From assembly GCF_011758655.1 (NCBI RefSeq), contig NZ_JAAMPA010000001.1, positions 1,054,001-1,118,000 on the forward strand: 64,000 nucleotides of DNA, in the 5' to 3' direction. Below are positions 51,475-64,000 of this stretch, in pieces. Source of the stretch: Modestobacter marinus. GTDB lineage: Bacteria > Actinomycetota > Actinomycetes > Mycobacteriales > Geodermatophilaceae. Under the pieces are notes generated by a model, which was not told the origin of the DNA, did no database searches, and saw only the letters and a program-made list of their open reading frames with translations. Every line of letters starts with the position of its first letter. Position 1 is the first letter of the stretch. The position numbers and the translations under genes are program-made.

Positions 51475-52617
51475 TCAGGCCAGGCCGTCGACCAGCCCCC
51501 GGACCGCGGGCGGCAGGTCACCGGACAGCGGACGGCCGCCGACGACCCGGCCCGCCTCGGCGGGCTCGACGCCGAGGGAGCCCAGCACCTCCAGCGCCGG
51601 GACGTCGGGCAGCGCGTCGAACCAGCGACGGCCCAACGCCGCGCGCCCGGCGGTGGTCGGCCGGCCCCACAGCCGCAGCCGGGCCATCCCGCCGTCGGGG
51701 AAGACGTCCAGCCGCACGCTGCTGACCCCGGCGTCCCCGTCGAGCACGAACCGGTGCCGGGTGTCCGGCTGCAGCCGGGTGCGCGGCAGCAGCACGACCT
51801 CCGCACCGTCGGCGGTGCGGCCGGTGAGCGACGCCTTCCCCGGGGCGTTGCCGAGGAACCACGAGGTGTCCAGCTCGGCGAGGGTCACCACGCCCTCGCA
51901 GGCCAGCTCGACGTCGACCCAGTCGTTGCCCGGACCGCGGCGGCGGGCGTTCTCCCAGCCCTCGCCCATCGACCGGGCCGTCCCCTGGCCGATCAGCTGG
52001 TGCGGGCTGCCGTAGTGGGCGTTGCTCACCCCCGTGACCCGCCCGCCGTTCTCCAGGGCGGCCAGGTCGAACGGGCCGGCGTCGACCAGCCGCGGGTCGA
52101 CGACGACCGTGCCGTGCACCCGCAGCCGGGCCACCCCGCCGTCGGGGTGGATGGCCAGCCGCACGTGCGTGTACCGCCGGTCGGAGTCGACGGCGAAGGC
52201 GTTGGCGGTGTCCCCGGCGAGGTCGACGAGCGGCAGCAAGGGCTGCCAGTCCGCGCGCGCCAGCTCCTCCACCGACGGGTGCCCCTCGACCGCGGCGCCC
52301 TCCAGCGAGGCCTGCGACGGGTAGTTGCCGGTGAAGAACGCGGTGTCGACGACGACGCCGGCCACGACCCCCGGCGCGCCGAGCCGCACGATCGCCCAGT
52401 CGTGCCCGGGGCTGCGCCGGCGCCGGGTCTCCCAGCCGTCGTACTCCTTGCCCTTGTGCCCGAACTCGGTGCGCGGCACGGCCGGGTGCGGCAGCACCAG
52501 GTTCTCCCGGGCGGCGAAGAACTCGTCGTTCGCCGCGACGACGGCGCCGCCGAGGTCGCGGCGGGCGAGGTCGGGGAGGGCGAGGAAGGCGGGCTCGGGA
52601 GCGGCGGGGCCGGTCAT
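51475..52617 (-). CDS. alc: Allantoicase
   Basis: A 380-residue allantoicase that hydrolyses allantoate to ureidoglycolate and urea. The fold is two tandem repeats: the first contains DGWETRRRRSPGHDWAIVRL and VDTAFFTGNYPSQASL, the second GWENARRRGPGNDWVDVEL and DTSWFLGNAPGKASL. A 50-residue extension after the second repeat (RRWFDALPDVPALEVLGSL) is beyond the basic fold. Urea produced can feed the nearby urease. The ATG at 52617 gives a normal N-terminus. No ureidoglycolate lyase is present. Confidence 0.9.
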   Translation of the reverse strand: MTGPAAPEPAFLALPDLARRDLGGAVVAANDEFFAARENLVLPHPAVPRTEFGHKGKEYDGWETRRRRSPGHDWAIVRLGAPGVVAGVVVDTAFFTGNYPSQASLEGAAVEGHPSVEELARADWQPLLPLVDLAGDTANAFAVDSDRRYTHVRLAIHPDGGVARLRVHGTVVVDPRLVDAGPFDLAALENGGRVTGVSNAHYGSPHQLIGQGTARSMGEGWENARRRGPGNDWVDVELACEGVVTLAELDTSWFLGNAPGKASLTGRTADGAEVVLLPRTRLQPDTRHRFVLDGDAGVSSVRLDVFPDGGMARLRLWGRPTTAGRAALGRRWFDALPDVPALEVLGSLGVEPAEAGRVVGGRPLSGDLPPAVRGLVDGLA

Positions 52618-52712
52618 CGGTCTCCAGACGGATCGAGGTGGGCGCGGGTCACTGTGGCACGGCGGGGGTAGGGCGTGGACGACCTGACCGGAGCGACCAC
52701 CCAGGAGGACCC

Positions 52713-52874
52713 GTGACCAGCCCTGACGACGACCTGAAGGCCCGCGCCCAGCAGCACGTCGAGCAGCTCCCCGCCGAGACGGCCCTCGGCAACGCCGACC
52801 CCGCCGGCGGCGTCCAGGACGACCCGCAGGTGCTCGACGACGCCGCCCGCGAGGAGGGCGAGCAGCGCAGCTGA
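52713..52874 (+). CDS. Small acidic hypothetical protein
   Basis: A 53-residue hydrophilic, acidic protein (SPDDDLKARAQQHVEQL, then GNADPAGGVQDDPQVLDDA). GTG at 52713 is preceded by CAGGAGGAC at good spacing, which is the main reason to believe it is expressed. It has no membrane segment and no recognised family. It lies on the plus strand between two minus-strand purine genes, so it is not part of their transcript. Confidence 0.5.
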   Translation: MTSPDDDLKARAQQHVEQLPAETALGNADPAGGVQDDPQVLDDAAREEGEQRS

Positions 52875-52902
52875 CCCACCGGGGTGGACCGGCGCGGCCG
52901 GT

Positions 52903-54228
52903 TCACCGCTCCCCTCTGCTCAGCAACCGGCCGAGGGCAGCACCCCCGTCGACCAGCGGCTGCCCGCGCAGCCAGGTGCGGCGGACCACCCCGGTGAGCT
53001 CCCGGCCCGCGTAGGGCGTCACCGGGTTGCGGTGGTGCAGCTGGGCCACCCGCCAGGGCTCGTCGGGGGCGAACGCCACCAGGTCGGCGTCCCTGCCCAC
53101 CGCGATCGCACCCTTGCCGGGGAGCCCGGCCAGCTGCGCCGGCGCGGCCGACATCCACCGGACGACGTCGCCGAGCCCGTACCCGCGCGCCCGGGCCCCG
53201 CTCCACACCACCGGCAGGGTCACCTGCAGCCCGGCGATGCCGCCCCAGGCCAGGGCGAAGTCGCCGACGTCCAGCCGCTTGAGCTCCGGCGTGCACGGCG
53301 AGTGGTCGCTGACCACCAGGTCGACGTCCCCGTCGGCCAGCGCCTGCCAGAGCGCCTCCCGGTGCCCGGCCTCCCGGATCGGCGGGCAGCACTTGAACGC
53401 GGTGTCGCCGTCGGGCACCTCCTCGGCGCTGAAGGTCAGGTAGTGCGGGCAGGTCTCGACGGTGATCCGCACCCCGTCGGCCCGGGCGGCGCGCAGCATC
53501 GGCAGCGCCCCGGCATCGGCCAGGTGGACGACGTGCACCCGGGCACCGGTGTCCCGGGCCGCGGCGATGAGCCGGCCGATCGCCGTCTCCTCCGCAGCAC
53601 CCGGCCGGGAGGCGAGGAAGTCGGCGTAGCGCCGCCCACCCGGCTGCGGGGCGGCGGTGATGACGTCCTCGTCCTCGCAGTGCGCGATGAGCAGGCCGTC
53701 GACCGCGGCGAGCTCGGTGAGCGCGGCCCGCAGGCCGGCGTCGTCCAGCGGGGGGAACTCCGGCACGCCGGAGTCGAGCAGGAAGCACTTCACGCCCACC
53801 GCGCCGGCGTCGAGCAGCCGCGGCAGCTCCTCGGCGTTGCCGGGGACGGCGCCACCCCAGAAGGCGACGTCCACGCTGACCTGCCCCTCGGCCACCGCGC
53901 GTTTCACGTGCAACGCCGGCACGTCGACGGTGGGCGGGATCGAGTTCAGCGGCATGTCGACGATCGTGGTGATCCCGCCGGCCGCCGCCGCCCGGGTCGC
54001 CGAGGCGAACCCCTCCCACTCGGTGCGCCCCGGCTCGTTGACGTGCACGTGGCTGTCGACCAGCCCCGGCAGCAGCACCTCGTCGTCGGCGAGGGTGACC
54101 ACCGTGCCGTCGACCTCGTCGAAGCCGGTGACGGCGACGACGACGCCGTCCTGCACGTGCACCGCGGCCGGTCGCTCCCCGTCGGGCAGCACCACCCGCT
54201 GCGCCCGGACGACCAGCGACCCGTTCAC
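52903..54228 (-). CDS. allB: Allantoinase
   Basis: A 441-residue cyclic amidohydrolase that opens allantoin to allantoate. Metal ligands are in [19 protein letters not shown] (residues about 58-67). [13 protein letters not shown] holds the lysine (about 147) that is normally carbamylated to bridge the metals. Later metal sites are in [19 protein letters not shown] and LVVSDHSPC. The ATG overlaps the ureD stop (ATGA), so allantoinase is the seventh gene of the urease operon. Confidence 0.93.
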   Translation of the reverse strand: MNGSLVVRAQRVVLPDGERPAAVHVQDGVVVAVTGFDEVDGTVVTLADDEVLLPGLVDSHVHVNEPGRTEWEGFASATRAAAAGGITTIVDMPLNSIPPTVDVPALHVKRAVAEGQVSVDVAFWGGAVPGNAEELPRLLDAGAVGVKCFLLDSGVPEFPPLDDAGLRAALTELAAVDGLLIAHCEDEDVITAAPQPGGRRYADFLASRPGAAEETAIGRLIAAARDTGARVHVVHLADAGALPMLRAARADGVRITVETCPHYLTFSAEEVPDGDTAFKCCPPIREAGHREALWQALADGDVDLVVSDHSPCTPELKRLDVGDFALAWGGIAGLQVTLPVVWSGARARGYGLGDVVRWMSAAPAQLAGLPGKGAIAVGRDADLVAFAPDEPWRVAQLHHRNPVTPYAGRELTGVVRRTWLRGQPLVDGGAALGRLLSRGER

Positions 54229-54965
54229 CGCGCCACCTCCACCAGCTCGTCGGCGACCGCGGGGGTGACCGCAGCCAGCCCCGCCACCGCCTCGTGCAAT
54301 TCCTCGGCCCAGGCCGTGCCCACCCAGCCGCCGGGCAGCGGCAGCCGGACGGCGTCCACCCCGGTCGCCACCTCGGGCCGCGGGTCGCTGATCCCCACCG
54401 TGGAGCCGATCGACACCGTGGAGACGTAGGCCCGGGGGGCGACCGGCGGCAGCCAGGCCGGCGCCCCGGGGCCGAGACCGACCGTGGTCTGCAGCAACGG
54501 CCGGCCGTCCCGCTCGACCCGGGTGGTGCCCGTCCAGCGCCCGGGCTCCTCGCCCGTCCGGCCGAGCAGCACCTGCTCCGTGGCGGTCAGCTCGCCGCCC
54601 TCGGCCAGCTGCGCGTGCAGCTCGGCCCGGTGGTCGGCCCGCGCGGTGACCACCGTCGGCTCCGGCGCCAGGTGCAGCACGCCCGCGACCTCCGCGCGGA
54701 CCACCTGCCGGGACGGCGGGGACTCCCCGCGGGCCGGCAGCACGACGGCCGCGGCGACCGAGTGGACGCTGAGCCGGGCGCCGGACTCCACCACCAGCCG
54801 GATCTCCGCGTCGTCCCCGCCCAGCGGGCCGAACGCCGTCGCGACCAGGTGCACGGAGGCGGGGCCGGTGCGCCGCACGGCCAGCTGGCCGCTGGCGCGC
54901 ACGACCGGCAGGACCGTGCGCCCACGCGCGTCGCAGCGGGCGACCACCTCCACGCGCGTCCTCAC
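54225..54965 (-). CDS. ureD: Urease accessory protein UreD
   Basis: A 246-residue UreD/UreH-type chaperone. [18 protein letters not shown] begins the protein, [20 protein letters not shown] follows, and [15 protein letters not shown] lies in the central beta region. It forms the scaffold, with UreF and UreG, that inserts nickel into UreC. GTG at 54965 overlaps the ureG stop and its own stop overlaps allB. UreD in this position, last of the accessory genes, is common in actinobacteria. Confidence 0.85.
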   Translation of the reverse strand: MRTRVEVVARCDARGRTVLPVVRASGQLAVRRTGPASVHLVATAFGPLGGDDAEIRLVVESGARLSVHSVAAAVVLPARGESPPSRQVVRAEVAGVLHLAPEPTVVTARADHRAELHAQLAEGGELTATEQVLLGRTGEEPGRWTGTTRVERDGRPLLQTTVGLGPGAPAWLPPVAPRAYVSTVSIGSTVGISDPRPEVATGVDAVRLPLPGGWVGTAWAEELHEAVAGLAAVTPAVADELVEVAR

Positions 54966-55657
54966 GGCGCCGTCTGCAACGCCCTCGCGCGCACCTGCTC
55001 CCGCACCCACTCGGCCACCTCGGTGGCCGCCGGGTCCTCGCGCAGCGAGATCAGCAGCGTGGGCTTGTCGCCCCGGACGGCGTCGGAGTCGCGGCGCATC
55101 ACGCCCAGGTCGGCCCCGACCAGCGGCGCGAGGTCGGTCTTGTTGACCACCAGGAGGTCCGAGGCGGTCACCCCCGGGCCGCCCTTGCGCGGCACCTTGT
55201 CCCCGCCGGCGACGTCGACCACGAACACCTGGACGTCGACCAGCCCGTAGCTGAACGACGCGGTCAGGTTGTCCCCGCCGGACTCGACGAAGACCAGCTC
55301 CAGGCCGGGGTGCCGGGACTCCAGCAGCTCTACCGCGTCGAGGTTGGCGGTGATGTCGTCGCGGATCGCGGTGTGCGGGCAGCAGCCGGTCTGCACCGCC
55401 TCGATCCGGTCGTCGGGGAGCACGGCGTTGCGGCGCAGGAAGTCGGCGTCCTCGGTCGTGTAGATGTCGTTGGTGACGACGGCGAGGTCGTACTCGGTGC
55501 CCAGCGTGCGGCACAGCGCGGCGGCCAGGGCGGTCTTCCCCGAGCCGACCGGGCCGCCGAGGCCGACCCGCAGCGGGCCGTGCCCTCCTCCCGGGGAGTG
55601 CCGGTGCTCCGGGGTGTACGGGTCCACGTAGTCGTCGATCCGGTGGTCAGGTGGCAT
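54962..55657 (-). CDS. ureG: Urease accessory GTPase UreG
   Basis: A 231-residue SIMIBI-class GTPase that delivers nickel to the urease site. The P-loop is [18 protein letters not shown], and [14 protein letters not shown] plus the nickel-binding [14 protein letters not shown] are characteristic. [15 protein letters not shown] and VVNKTDLAP complete the GTPase pattern. The histidine-containing N-terminus ([12 protein letters not shown]) may hold metal. ATG at 55657 fits a GGGAG site upstream better than the GTG at 55663. Confidence 0.93.
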   Translation of the reverse strand: MPPDHRIDDYVDPYTPEHRHSPGGGHGPLRVGLGGPVGSGKTALAAALCRTLGTEYDLAVVTNDIYTTEDADFLRRNAVLPDDRIEAVQTGCCPHTAIRDDITANLDAVELLESRHPGLELVFVESGGDNLTASFSYGLVDVQVFVVDVAGGDKVPRKGGPGVTASDLLVVNKTDLAPLVGADLGVMRRDSDAVRGDKPTLLISLREDPAATEVAEWVREQVRARALQTAP

Positions 55658-55690
55658 GTGCACTCCCAGTGAGGGTGATGGGGCCAGTGG

Positions 55691-56338
55691 TCATGAGGCG
55701 AAGAAGCGGTCCGCGCGGGCCGCGTGCACCTCGGCGAGCAGGTCCAGGAGCGGGTCGGTGGCGGCGGGCAGGCCCGACGTCGACGCGTCGGCGACCTGGT
55801 CGACCTCCGGGGCCAGCCGGGCGGTCACCGCGGCCACGGTGATCGGGTCCATCGCCAGCAACCGCTGCGCGGCGGTCGCCGGCCCGCTGATCGAGAGGTA
55901 CGCCGCGGCGTGCGCGGCGTCCCGCGGGGTCAGGCCACCGGTCGCCGCGGCGACCCCGAGCGCCAGCGGGTGGTGCGGCTGCCCCGGCAGCGCCGCCCAG
56001 GCCGGGTGCGGCCAGGCGCGGCTGCCGACCCGGACCAGGCCGCGCCCCTGCTGCCGGGAGGCCGCGCGCAGCGCCGGGGAGGGGGTGCGGGCGTCGGCCT
56101 CCGCGTCCAGCGCGCCGAGCGCGGTCACCGGGTCGGCGGCGTCCACCGCCCGGCACGCGGCCGCGGCGAGCCCCGCGGCGACGGCGCCCGAGGTGGCCAG
56201 CCGCCGGCGGAGGAAGACCGCCAGCGAGCCGGGGTCGGTGAGCACCCCGGCCGTGATCGCCTGTTCCACGCCGCCGGAGTGGGTGTGCCCTCCGGCGGGC
56301 AGCCGCGAGTCGGCGAGGGTGAGCAGCGCCGCCGTCAT
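55691..56338 (-). CDS. ureF: Urease accessory protein UreF
   Basis: A 215-residue all-helical UreF. It begins LLTLADSRLPAGGHTHSGG, the family's N-terminal pattern, and has the C-terminal helix VDQVADASTSGLPAATDPLL. It bridges UreD and UreG during nickel insertion and gates GTP hydrolysis. The ATG at 56338 lies in the second half of a 29-base tandem duplication that separates ureC from ureF. It ends 34 bases before ureG. Confidence 0.88.
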   Translation of the reverse strand: MTAALLTLADSRLPAGGHTHSGGVEQAITAGVLTDPGSLAVFLRRRLATSGAVAAGLAAAACRAVDAADPVTALGALDAEADARTPSPALRAASRQQGRGLVRVGSRAWPHPAWAALPGQPHHPLALGVAAATGGLTPRDAAHAAAYLSISGPATAAQRLLAMDPITVAAVTARLAPEVDQVADASTSGLPAATDPLLDLLAEVHAARADRFFAS

Positions 56339-56380
56339 CGGGAGCCGGCCATCGGGAGAGCCGTCATCGGGAGCCGGCCA

Positions 56381-56382
<2 letters not shown>
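56331..56382 (-). repeat. 29-base tandem duplication at the ureC-ureF junction
   Basis: The 23-base sequence beginning GCCGTCATCGGGAG occurs at 56331-56353 and again at 56360-56382, a 29-base offset. It starts inside the ureC stop region and includes the ureF start codon, so a second out-of-frame ATG (ATGACGG) precedes the true one. Confidence 0.85.
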
Positions 56383-58101
<1,719 letters not shown>

Positions 58102-58102
<1 letters not shown>

Positions 58103-58440
58103 CAGCCGAGTCCACCTTCCGACGTGAGACCCGGGACGACGCGCGCGCCGGCCAGCGGGACGAGGGTGACCGTGCGCCGGATGCCCGGCTCGAACCGGAC
58201 GGCCGTGCCGGCGGCGATGTCCAGCCGGTGGCCGTGGGCAGCGTCCCGGTCGAACTCCAACGCCCGGTTGGCCTGGGCGAAGTGGAAGTGCGAGCCGACC
58301 TGGACCGGCCGGTCGCCGCTGTTGTGCACCGCCAGCTCGACCCGCGGCACGCCGGGGAGCGTCTCGATGACGCCCTCGGCGGGGATGACCTCGCCGGGGA
58401 CCACGGGCTGCACCCGGCAGTCGCGCTCGCCGGCGCTCAC
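58102..58440 (-). CDS. ureB: Urease beta subunit
   Basis: A 112-residue structural subunit with the motif [19 protein letters not shown]-like segment (here [20 protein letters not shown]) and [18 protein letters not shown]. It starts with GTG (58440), overlapping the ureA stop by four bases. The separate UreA, UreB and UreC subunits match the bacterial (not plant-type) urease layout. Confidence 0.95.
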
Positions 58441-58739
58441 GGGATGGGTTGGTGGACGGTCACCAGCTTCGTCCCGTCCGGGAAGGTCGCCTCCACCTGC
58501 ACCTCCTCCAGCAGCTCGGGGACGCCGTCCATCACGTCGTCCCGGGTCAGCACGGTGCGGCCGGACTGCATCAGGTCGGTGACCAGCTCGCCGTCCCGGG
58601 CGCCCTCAAGCACGTGGTCGGTGACGATCGCGGTGGCCTCGGGGAGGTTCAGCTTGAGGCCCCGGGCCTGACGGCGGCGGGCGAGCTCGGCGGCGTAGCT
58701 GAGCATCAGCCGCTCCTGCTCGTGCGGGGACAGCAACAC
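58437..58739 (-). CDS. ureA: Urease gamma subunit
   Basis: A 100-residue gamma subunit ([39 protein letters not shown], and [17 protein letters not shown]). It starts with GTG at 58739 and begins the seven-gene urease/allantoinase operon. The promoter is in the 157-base gap shared with the divergent GntR operon. Confidence 0.96.
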   Translation of the reverse strand: MLLSPHEQERLMLSYAAELARRRQARGLKLNLPEATAIVTDHVLEGARDGELVTDLMQSGRTVLTRDDVMDGVPELLEEVQVEATFPDGTKLVTVHQPIP

Positions 58740-58818
58740 GGGCGTCGTCCTCCTGACGTCGGCGGGCCGGCGGAGTCAGGAACGTAACCGGCCCGTGTGA
58801 CGGTCACGTTGCCGGCAC

Positions 58819-58848
58819 TTGTGCGACATGCGCCGCGAGTTCTATGGT
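58819..58848 (+). promoter_or_regulatory. Candidate sigma70-like promoter for the GntR operon
   Basis: TTGTGC at 58819-58824 and TATGGT at 58843-58848 are spaced by 18 bases, a plausible -35/-10 pair pointing to the GntR gene. The -10 overlaps the palindromic operator that follows. Confidence 0.45.
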
Positions 58849-58869
58849 TCATTACATGAGTAACGAACC
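58846..58869. promoter_or_regulatory. Palindromic operator of the GntR-family regulator
   Basis: GGTTCATTACAT (58846-58857) is matched by the inverted half GAGTAACGAACC (58858-58869) with nine of twelve positions paired. It sits 27 bases before the GntR start and overlaps the proposed -10, fitting autorepression as in YtrA-type regulators. Confidence 0.6.
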
Positions 58870-58896
58870 AGCGCACTCGACTGGGCGTGGGCCGGG

Positions 58897-59259
58897 GTGA
58901 ACGAGGACGCCGGCCCCATCTTCCGGCAGATCGCGACCCAGCTCGCGGACGCGATCGTCGACGGCTCCCTCGCCGAGGAGAGCCAGGCGCCCTCGTCCAA
59001 CGAGCTGGCCGCCTTCCACCGCATCAACCCCGCGACCGCAGCCAAGGGCCTGAACCAGCTGGTGACCGACGGGGTCCTCTACAAGAGACGAGGAGTCGGG
59101 ATGTTCGTCGCCACCGGCGCTCGCGAGCAGCTGCTCAAGCGGCGCCGCAGCGAGTTCGCCGAGCAGTACCTCACGCCCCTGCTGGCCGAGGCCGACAAGG
59201 TCGGCATCAGCGTCGCCGAGATCGTCCAGCTGCTGCGCGAGCGGGGAGGCCGGTCGTGA
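58897..59259 (+). CDS. GntR-family (YtrA-type) transcriptional repressor
   Basis: A 120-residue regulator with an N-terminal winged helix-turn-helix (GPIFRQIATQLADAIVDGSL, then FHRINPATAAKGLNQL and LYKRRGVGMFVATGA) and only a short C-terminal dimerisation tail. This is the YtrA subtype, which often controls a linked ABC transporter. GTG at 58897 is the start. The TGA overlaps the ABC ATPase GTG. It probably represses its own operon by binding the palindrome just upstream until a cell-envelope signal arrives. Confidence 0.88.
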   Translation: MNEDAGPIFRQIATQLADAIVDGSLAEESQAPSSNELAAFHRINPATAAKGLNQLVTDGVLYKRRGVGMFVATGAREQLLKRRRSEFAEQYLTPLLAEADKVGISVAEIVQLLRERGGRS

Positions 59260-60179
59260 CCGCCGCCGCCACGCTCGAGGGCGTCACCATGCGCTTCCGC
59301 GGCCACACCGCACTGACCGACGTCTCCACCTCGGTGCGGGCGGACACGATCACCGGCCTGCTGGGCCGGAACGGTGCCGGGAAGACCACGCTCATGCAGC
59401 TGCTCACCGGCCACCGCGTGCCCACCGCGGGCCGGGTGACCGTGCTCGGGGCGGCGCCGTACGAGAACGACGGCGTGCTCAGTCGCATGTGCTTCATCAA
59501 GGAGGGTCAGCGGTACCCGGACCACTTCCGGGTCTGCGACGCCGTCTCCGCGGCCGCCCACCTGTACCCGCACTGGGACCAGTCGCTCGCCGACCAGTTA
59601 CTCGCCGACTTCGACCTCCCCCGCAAGCGGCCGATCAAGAAGCTGTCCCGGGGCATGAACTCGGCGGTCGGCATCGTCCTGGGCCTGGCCTCGCGAGCGC
59701 CGGTCACCCTGTTCGACGAGCCCTACCTGGGCCTGGACGCCGTCGCACGGCAGCTGTTCTACGACCGGCTGCTGGCCGACTACGCCGAGCACCCCCGCAC
59801 GATCCTGCTCTCCACGCACCTCATCGAGGAGATCAGCGACCTGCTGGAGCACGTGCTGCTCATCGACCGTGGCCGGCTCCTGCTCGACGCGGACGCGGAG
59901 ACGCTCCGGGCCACGGCGCTGACGGTCTCCGGCCCGGCCGCGCAGGTGAGCACCTTCGGCGCCGCCCACGACGTGCTGCAGCACGAGTCGATCGCCGGGC
60001 AGGCCCGGGCCGTGGTCCGGACCAGGGCGGCGACCGCCCGGCAGGACGCCGCCGCCCTCGGCCTGACCGTGGAACAGACCTCGATCCAACGACTGGTGGT
60101 CGCCATGAGCCTCGCCGCTGCCCAGCCCCCCGCCCCGTCGACCGCCGACCACGCCGCACTGCAGGGAGCCCCCCGATGA
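59256..60179 (+). CDS. ABC transporter ATP-binding protein
   Basis: A 307-residue ATPase. Walker A is LLGRNGAGKTTLMQLL, the signature is LSRGMNSAVG and Walker B is VTLFDEPYLGLD. The Q-loop region reads FIKEGQRYPDHF. The C-terminal 80 residues resemble the regulatory tail of YtrB-like exporters. The GTG overlaps the GntR stop and its own stop overlaps the permease ATG. The arrangement GntR-ATPase-permease is like the ytr operons linked to cell-wall antibiotics; the substrate is unknown. Confidence 0.9.
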   Translation: MTAAATLEGVTMRFRGHTALTDVSTSVRADTITGLLGRNGAGKTTLMQLLTGHRVPTAGRVTVLGAAPYENDGVLSRMCFIKEGQRYPDHFRVCDAVSAAAHLYPHWDQSLADQLLADFDLPRKRPIKKLSRGMNSAVGIVLGLASRAPVTLFDEPYLGLDAVARQLFYDRLLADYAEHPRTILLSTHLIEEISDLLEHVLLIDRGRLLLDADAETLRATALTVSGPAAQVSTFGAAHDVLQHESIAGQARAVVRTRAATARQDAAALGLTVEQTSIQRLVVAMSLAAAQPPAPSTADHAALQGAPR

Positions 60180-60874
60180 ACCGCGTCCTCGGCGCCGCCC
60201 GCCTCCAGCTCATCAACCCACTGGCGTCCATCGGCATCGCCTGGGCCATCGTCGCACTCGCCTTCGCCGTGAACCTGGCGGTCTGGGGCCTGGGCGACGT
60301 GGACGCCGCCGCGGGCGGCGCGACCACCGGAGGCCTGGCGGCCCTGTACATCACGGTGCTGATCACCTTCATCCAAGCGGTGACGATGGTGTTCCCCCTG
60401 GCGATGGGGCTCAGCCTCAGCCGGCGGGTCTTCTACCTGGGGACGGCGCTGGTCGCCGTCGTCCAGGCGGTCGTCTACGGCGTCGTCCTGACCGGGCTGA
60501 CCGCGGTCGAGAACGCCACTGCCGGCTGGGGAGTCGGGCTCGAGTTCTGGGCTCCCGGGCCCGTGGACGTCGGGAACCCGGCCCTGCAGGTCGCTGTCTT
60601 CGCCGTCCCGATGGCCGCGTGCGCCTTCGCCGGCATCGGTCTGGGCGTGCTGTTCAAGCGCTGGGGGACGACGGGCGTCTACGCGCTCACAGCCGCCCTC
60701 ATCGTCGGCATCGGCGCAGTCGTCCTGCTGCTCACCTGGCGCCGGGCATGGGGGGACATGTGGGCATGGCTGGCCGATCGCTCGGTCGAGTTCTTCGCGC
60801 TCGGCTTCCCCGCGGTCGCCCTGCTCGCGCTCGCTGCGCTCGGGTACCTGGGGCTCCGACGCGCGGTCCCCTGA
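60176..60874 (+). CDS. ABC transporter permease
   Basis: A 232-residue integral membrane protein with about six hydrophobic helices (for instance PLASIGIAWAIVALAFAVNL, LYITVLITFIQAVTMVFPLA and VYALTAALIVGIGAVVLLLT). It has no recognised periplasmic domain. ATG at 60176 overlaps the ATPase stop. It is the partner permease of the upstream ATPase and ends the three-gene operon. A hairpin follows at 60887-60923. Confidence 0.82.
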   Translation: MNRVLGAARLQLINPLASIGIAWAIVALAFAVNLAVWGLGDVDAAAGGATTGGLAALYITVLITFIQAVTMVFPLAMGLSLSRRVFYLGTALVAVVQAVVYGVVLTGLTAVENATAGWGVGLEFWAPGPVDVGNPALQVAVFAVPMAACAFAGIGLGVLFKRWGTTGVYALTAALIVGIGAVVLLLTWRRAWGDMWAWLADRSVEFFALGFPAVALLALAALGYLGLRRAVP

Positions 60875-60886
60875 CCACCCCCGACC

Positions 60887-60923
60887 CCGACGGCCGGACG
60901 CCCAGAGGGCGCCGGCCGTTCGG
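60887..60923. terminator. Terminator hairpin after the ABC permease gene
   Basis: CCGACGGCCGGACGCCC (60887-60903) pairs imperfectly with GGGCGCCGGCCGTTCGG (60907-60923) around a three-base loop. It separates the ABC operon from the convergent rRNA operon. Confidence 0.6.
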
Positions 60924-61005
60924 CGTCTCCTGAGGCGAATAGCTCCACTGACGATTCGGTGCCCCCACCTGGGGACTCACCGATTCCAGCTCGACCCAGA
61001 AATGC

Positions 61006-61042
61006 AGGAACGGGGCCACAGCCGTAGCTGTGACCCCGTCCT
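61006..61042 (-). terminator. rRNA operon terminator
   Basis: AGGAACGGGGCCACAGC pairs with GCTGTGACCCCGTCCT around a four-base loop, with two mismatched pairs. It stands about ten bases after the 5S rRNA 3' end, in the minus direction of transcription. Confidence 0.75.
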
Positions 61043-61052
61043 GGGAGTTATG

Positions 61053-61170
61053 TCCGGCGGCGTCCTACTCTCCCACCCGGTCCCCCGGGCAGTACCATCG
61101 GCGCTGAAAGGCTTAGCTTCCGGGTTCGGAATGAGACCGGGCGTTTCCCTTTCGCCATGACCGCCGTAAC
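61053..61170 (-). rRNA. 5S ribosomal RNA
   Basis: On the minus strand GTTACGGCGGTCATGGCG begins the molecule, CCCGGTCTCATTCCGAACCC is the conserved loop region and GGGTGGGAGAGTAGGACGCC is near the 3' end. The length of about 118 fits. It is the last gene of a 16S-23S-5S order, of which 16S lies outside the window. The ends are set by pairing of the terminal helix and could shift by a few bases. Confidence 0.93.
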
Positions 61171-61311
61171 ACTGTGAAGATGTACCCCGCACCCATTCAT
61201 CCGCCGGTGGGGGCGGAGCTGGGTGCTGAAGGGGCTGGAACACGGGGTTCCATACCTTCAGAGCTGCACAGTGGACGCGGCATTCATCTTGCTAATGGGC
61301 TGGATGAGTAT

Positions 61312-64000
<2,689 letters not shown>

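Noticed and set aside
48063-51725. A 1220-codon plus-strand open frame overlapping xanthine dehydrogenase and DUF4397 genes
   Set aside because: It is the wrong frame of two well-supported genes and its protein is low-complexity Arg/Gly/Ala without motifs.

Overview
The window is chromosomal DNA of a very G+C-rich actinobacterium. The evidence is the codon use, GTG starts and overlapping stop/start junctions throughout, a complete five-gene ergothioneine cluster, a HelR-type RNA polymerase protein behind a rifamycin-type inverted repeat, and a roughly 100-nt extra segment in the 23S rRNA typical of high-G+C Gram-positives. The gene mix and the intergenic hairpins would fit Geodermatophilaceae (Blastococcus, Modestobacter, Geodermatophilus), but that family assignment is inference.

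Layout. 1-12844: the 5' end of a sugar-binding lipoprotein, an acyl-CoA ligase, a rhodanese, two PH-domain membrane proteins, a pentapeptide protein, a GlmL/MutL-like ATPase coupled to a saccharopine-dehydrogenase-like protein, a divergent response regulator/kinase pair, manganese catalase, and an acetate-type symporter with its DUF485 partner. 13013-22694: a Rieske protein, a universal stress protein, a gene broken by an amber codon, an MFS exporter, and a kinase/regulator operon followed by a MacB-type ABC exporter. 22796-34000: a CoA ligase plus cyclase operon, a metallo-beta-lactamase-fold hydrolase, a TspO-like protein, a HAD hydrolase, a Fpg/Nei-family glycosylase, PatB-type lyase plus malic enzyme, and a MEDS sensor/DUF309/SRPBCC operon.

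34233-39690 is egtABCDE, translationally coupled almost throughout. 39770-42728 is a surface/signalling operon: DUF4397 protein, class F sortase, ECF sigma factor and RskA-like anti-sigma factor. A second DUF4397 paralogue lies at 50452.

42742-58739 is a purine-to-urea catabolic region: 8-oxoguanine/guanine deaminase, a three-subunit xanthine dehydrogenase, allantoicase, allantoinase, and urease ureA-B-C-F-G-D. Uricase and the hydroxyisourate-processing steps are not in the window. helR sits inside this region. 58897-60874 is a GntR/ABC operon with a palindromic operator. The window ends in an rRNA operon on the minus strand (5S, then a 5'-truncated 23S).

No gene-free stretch exceeds 300 bases. 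The largest are about 245-260 bases: 183-440 (divergent upstream region), 19213-19456 (an imperfect inverted repeat) and 33988-34232 (divergent upstream region). No tRNA, transposase, integrase, phage gene or CRISPR array was seen. Repeated post-stop hairpins are the most conspicuous non-coding structure.
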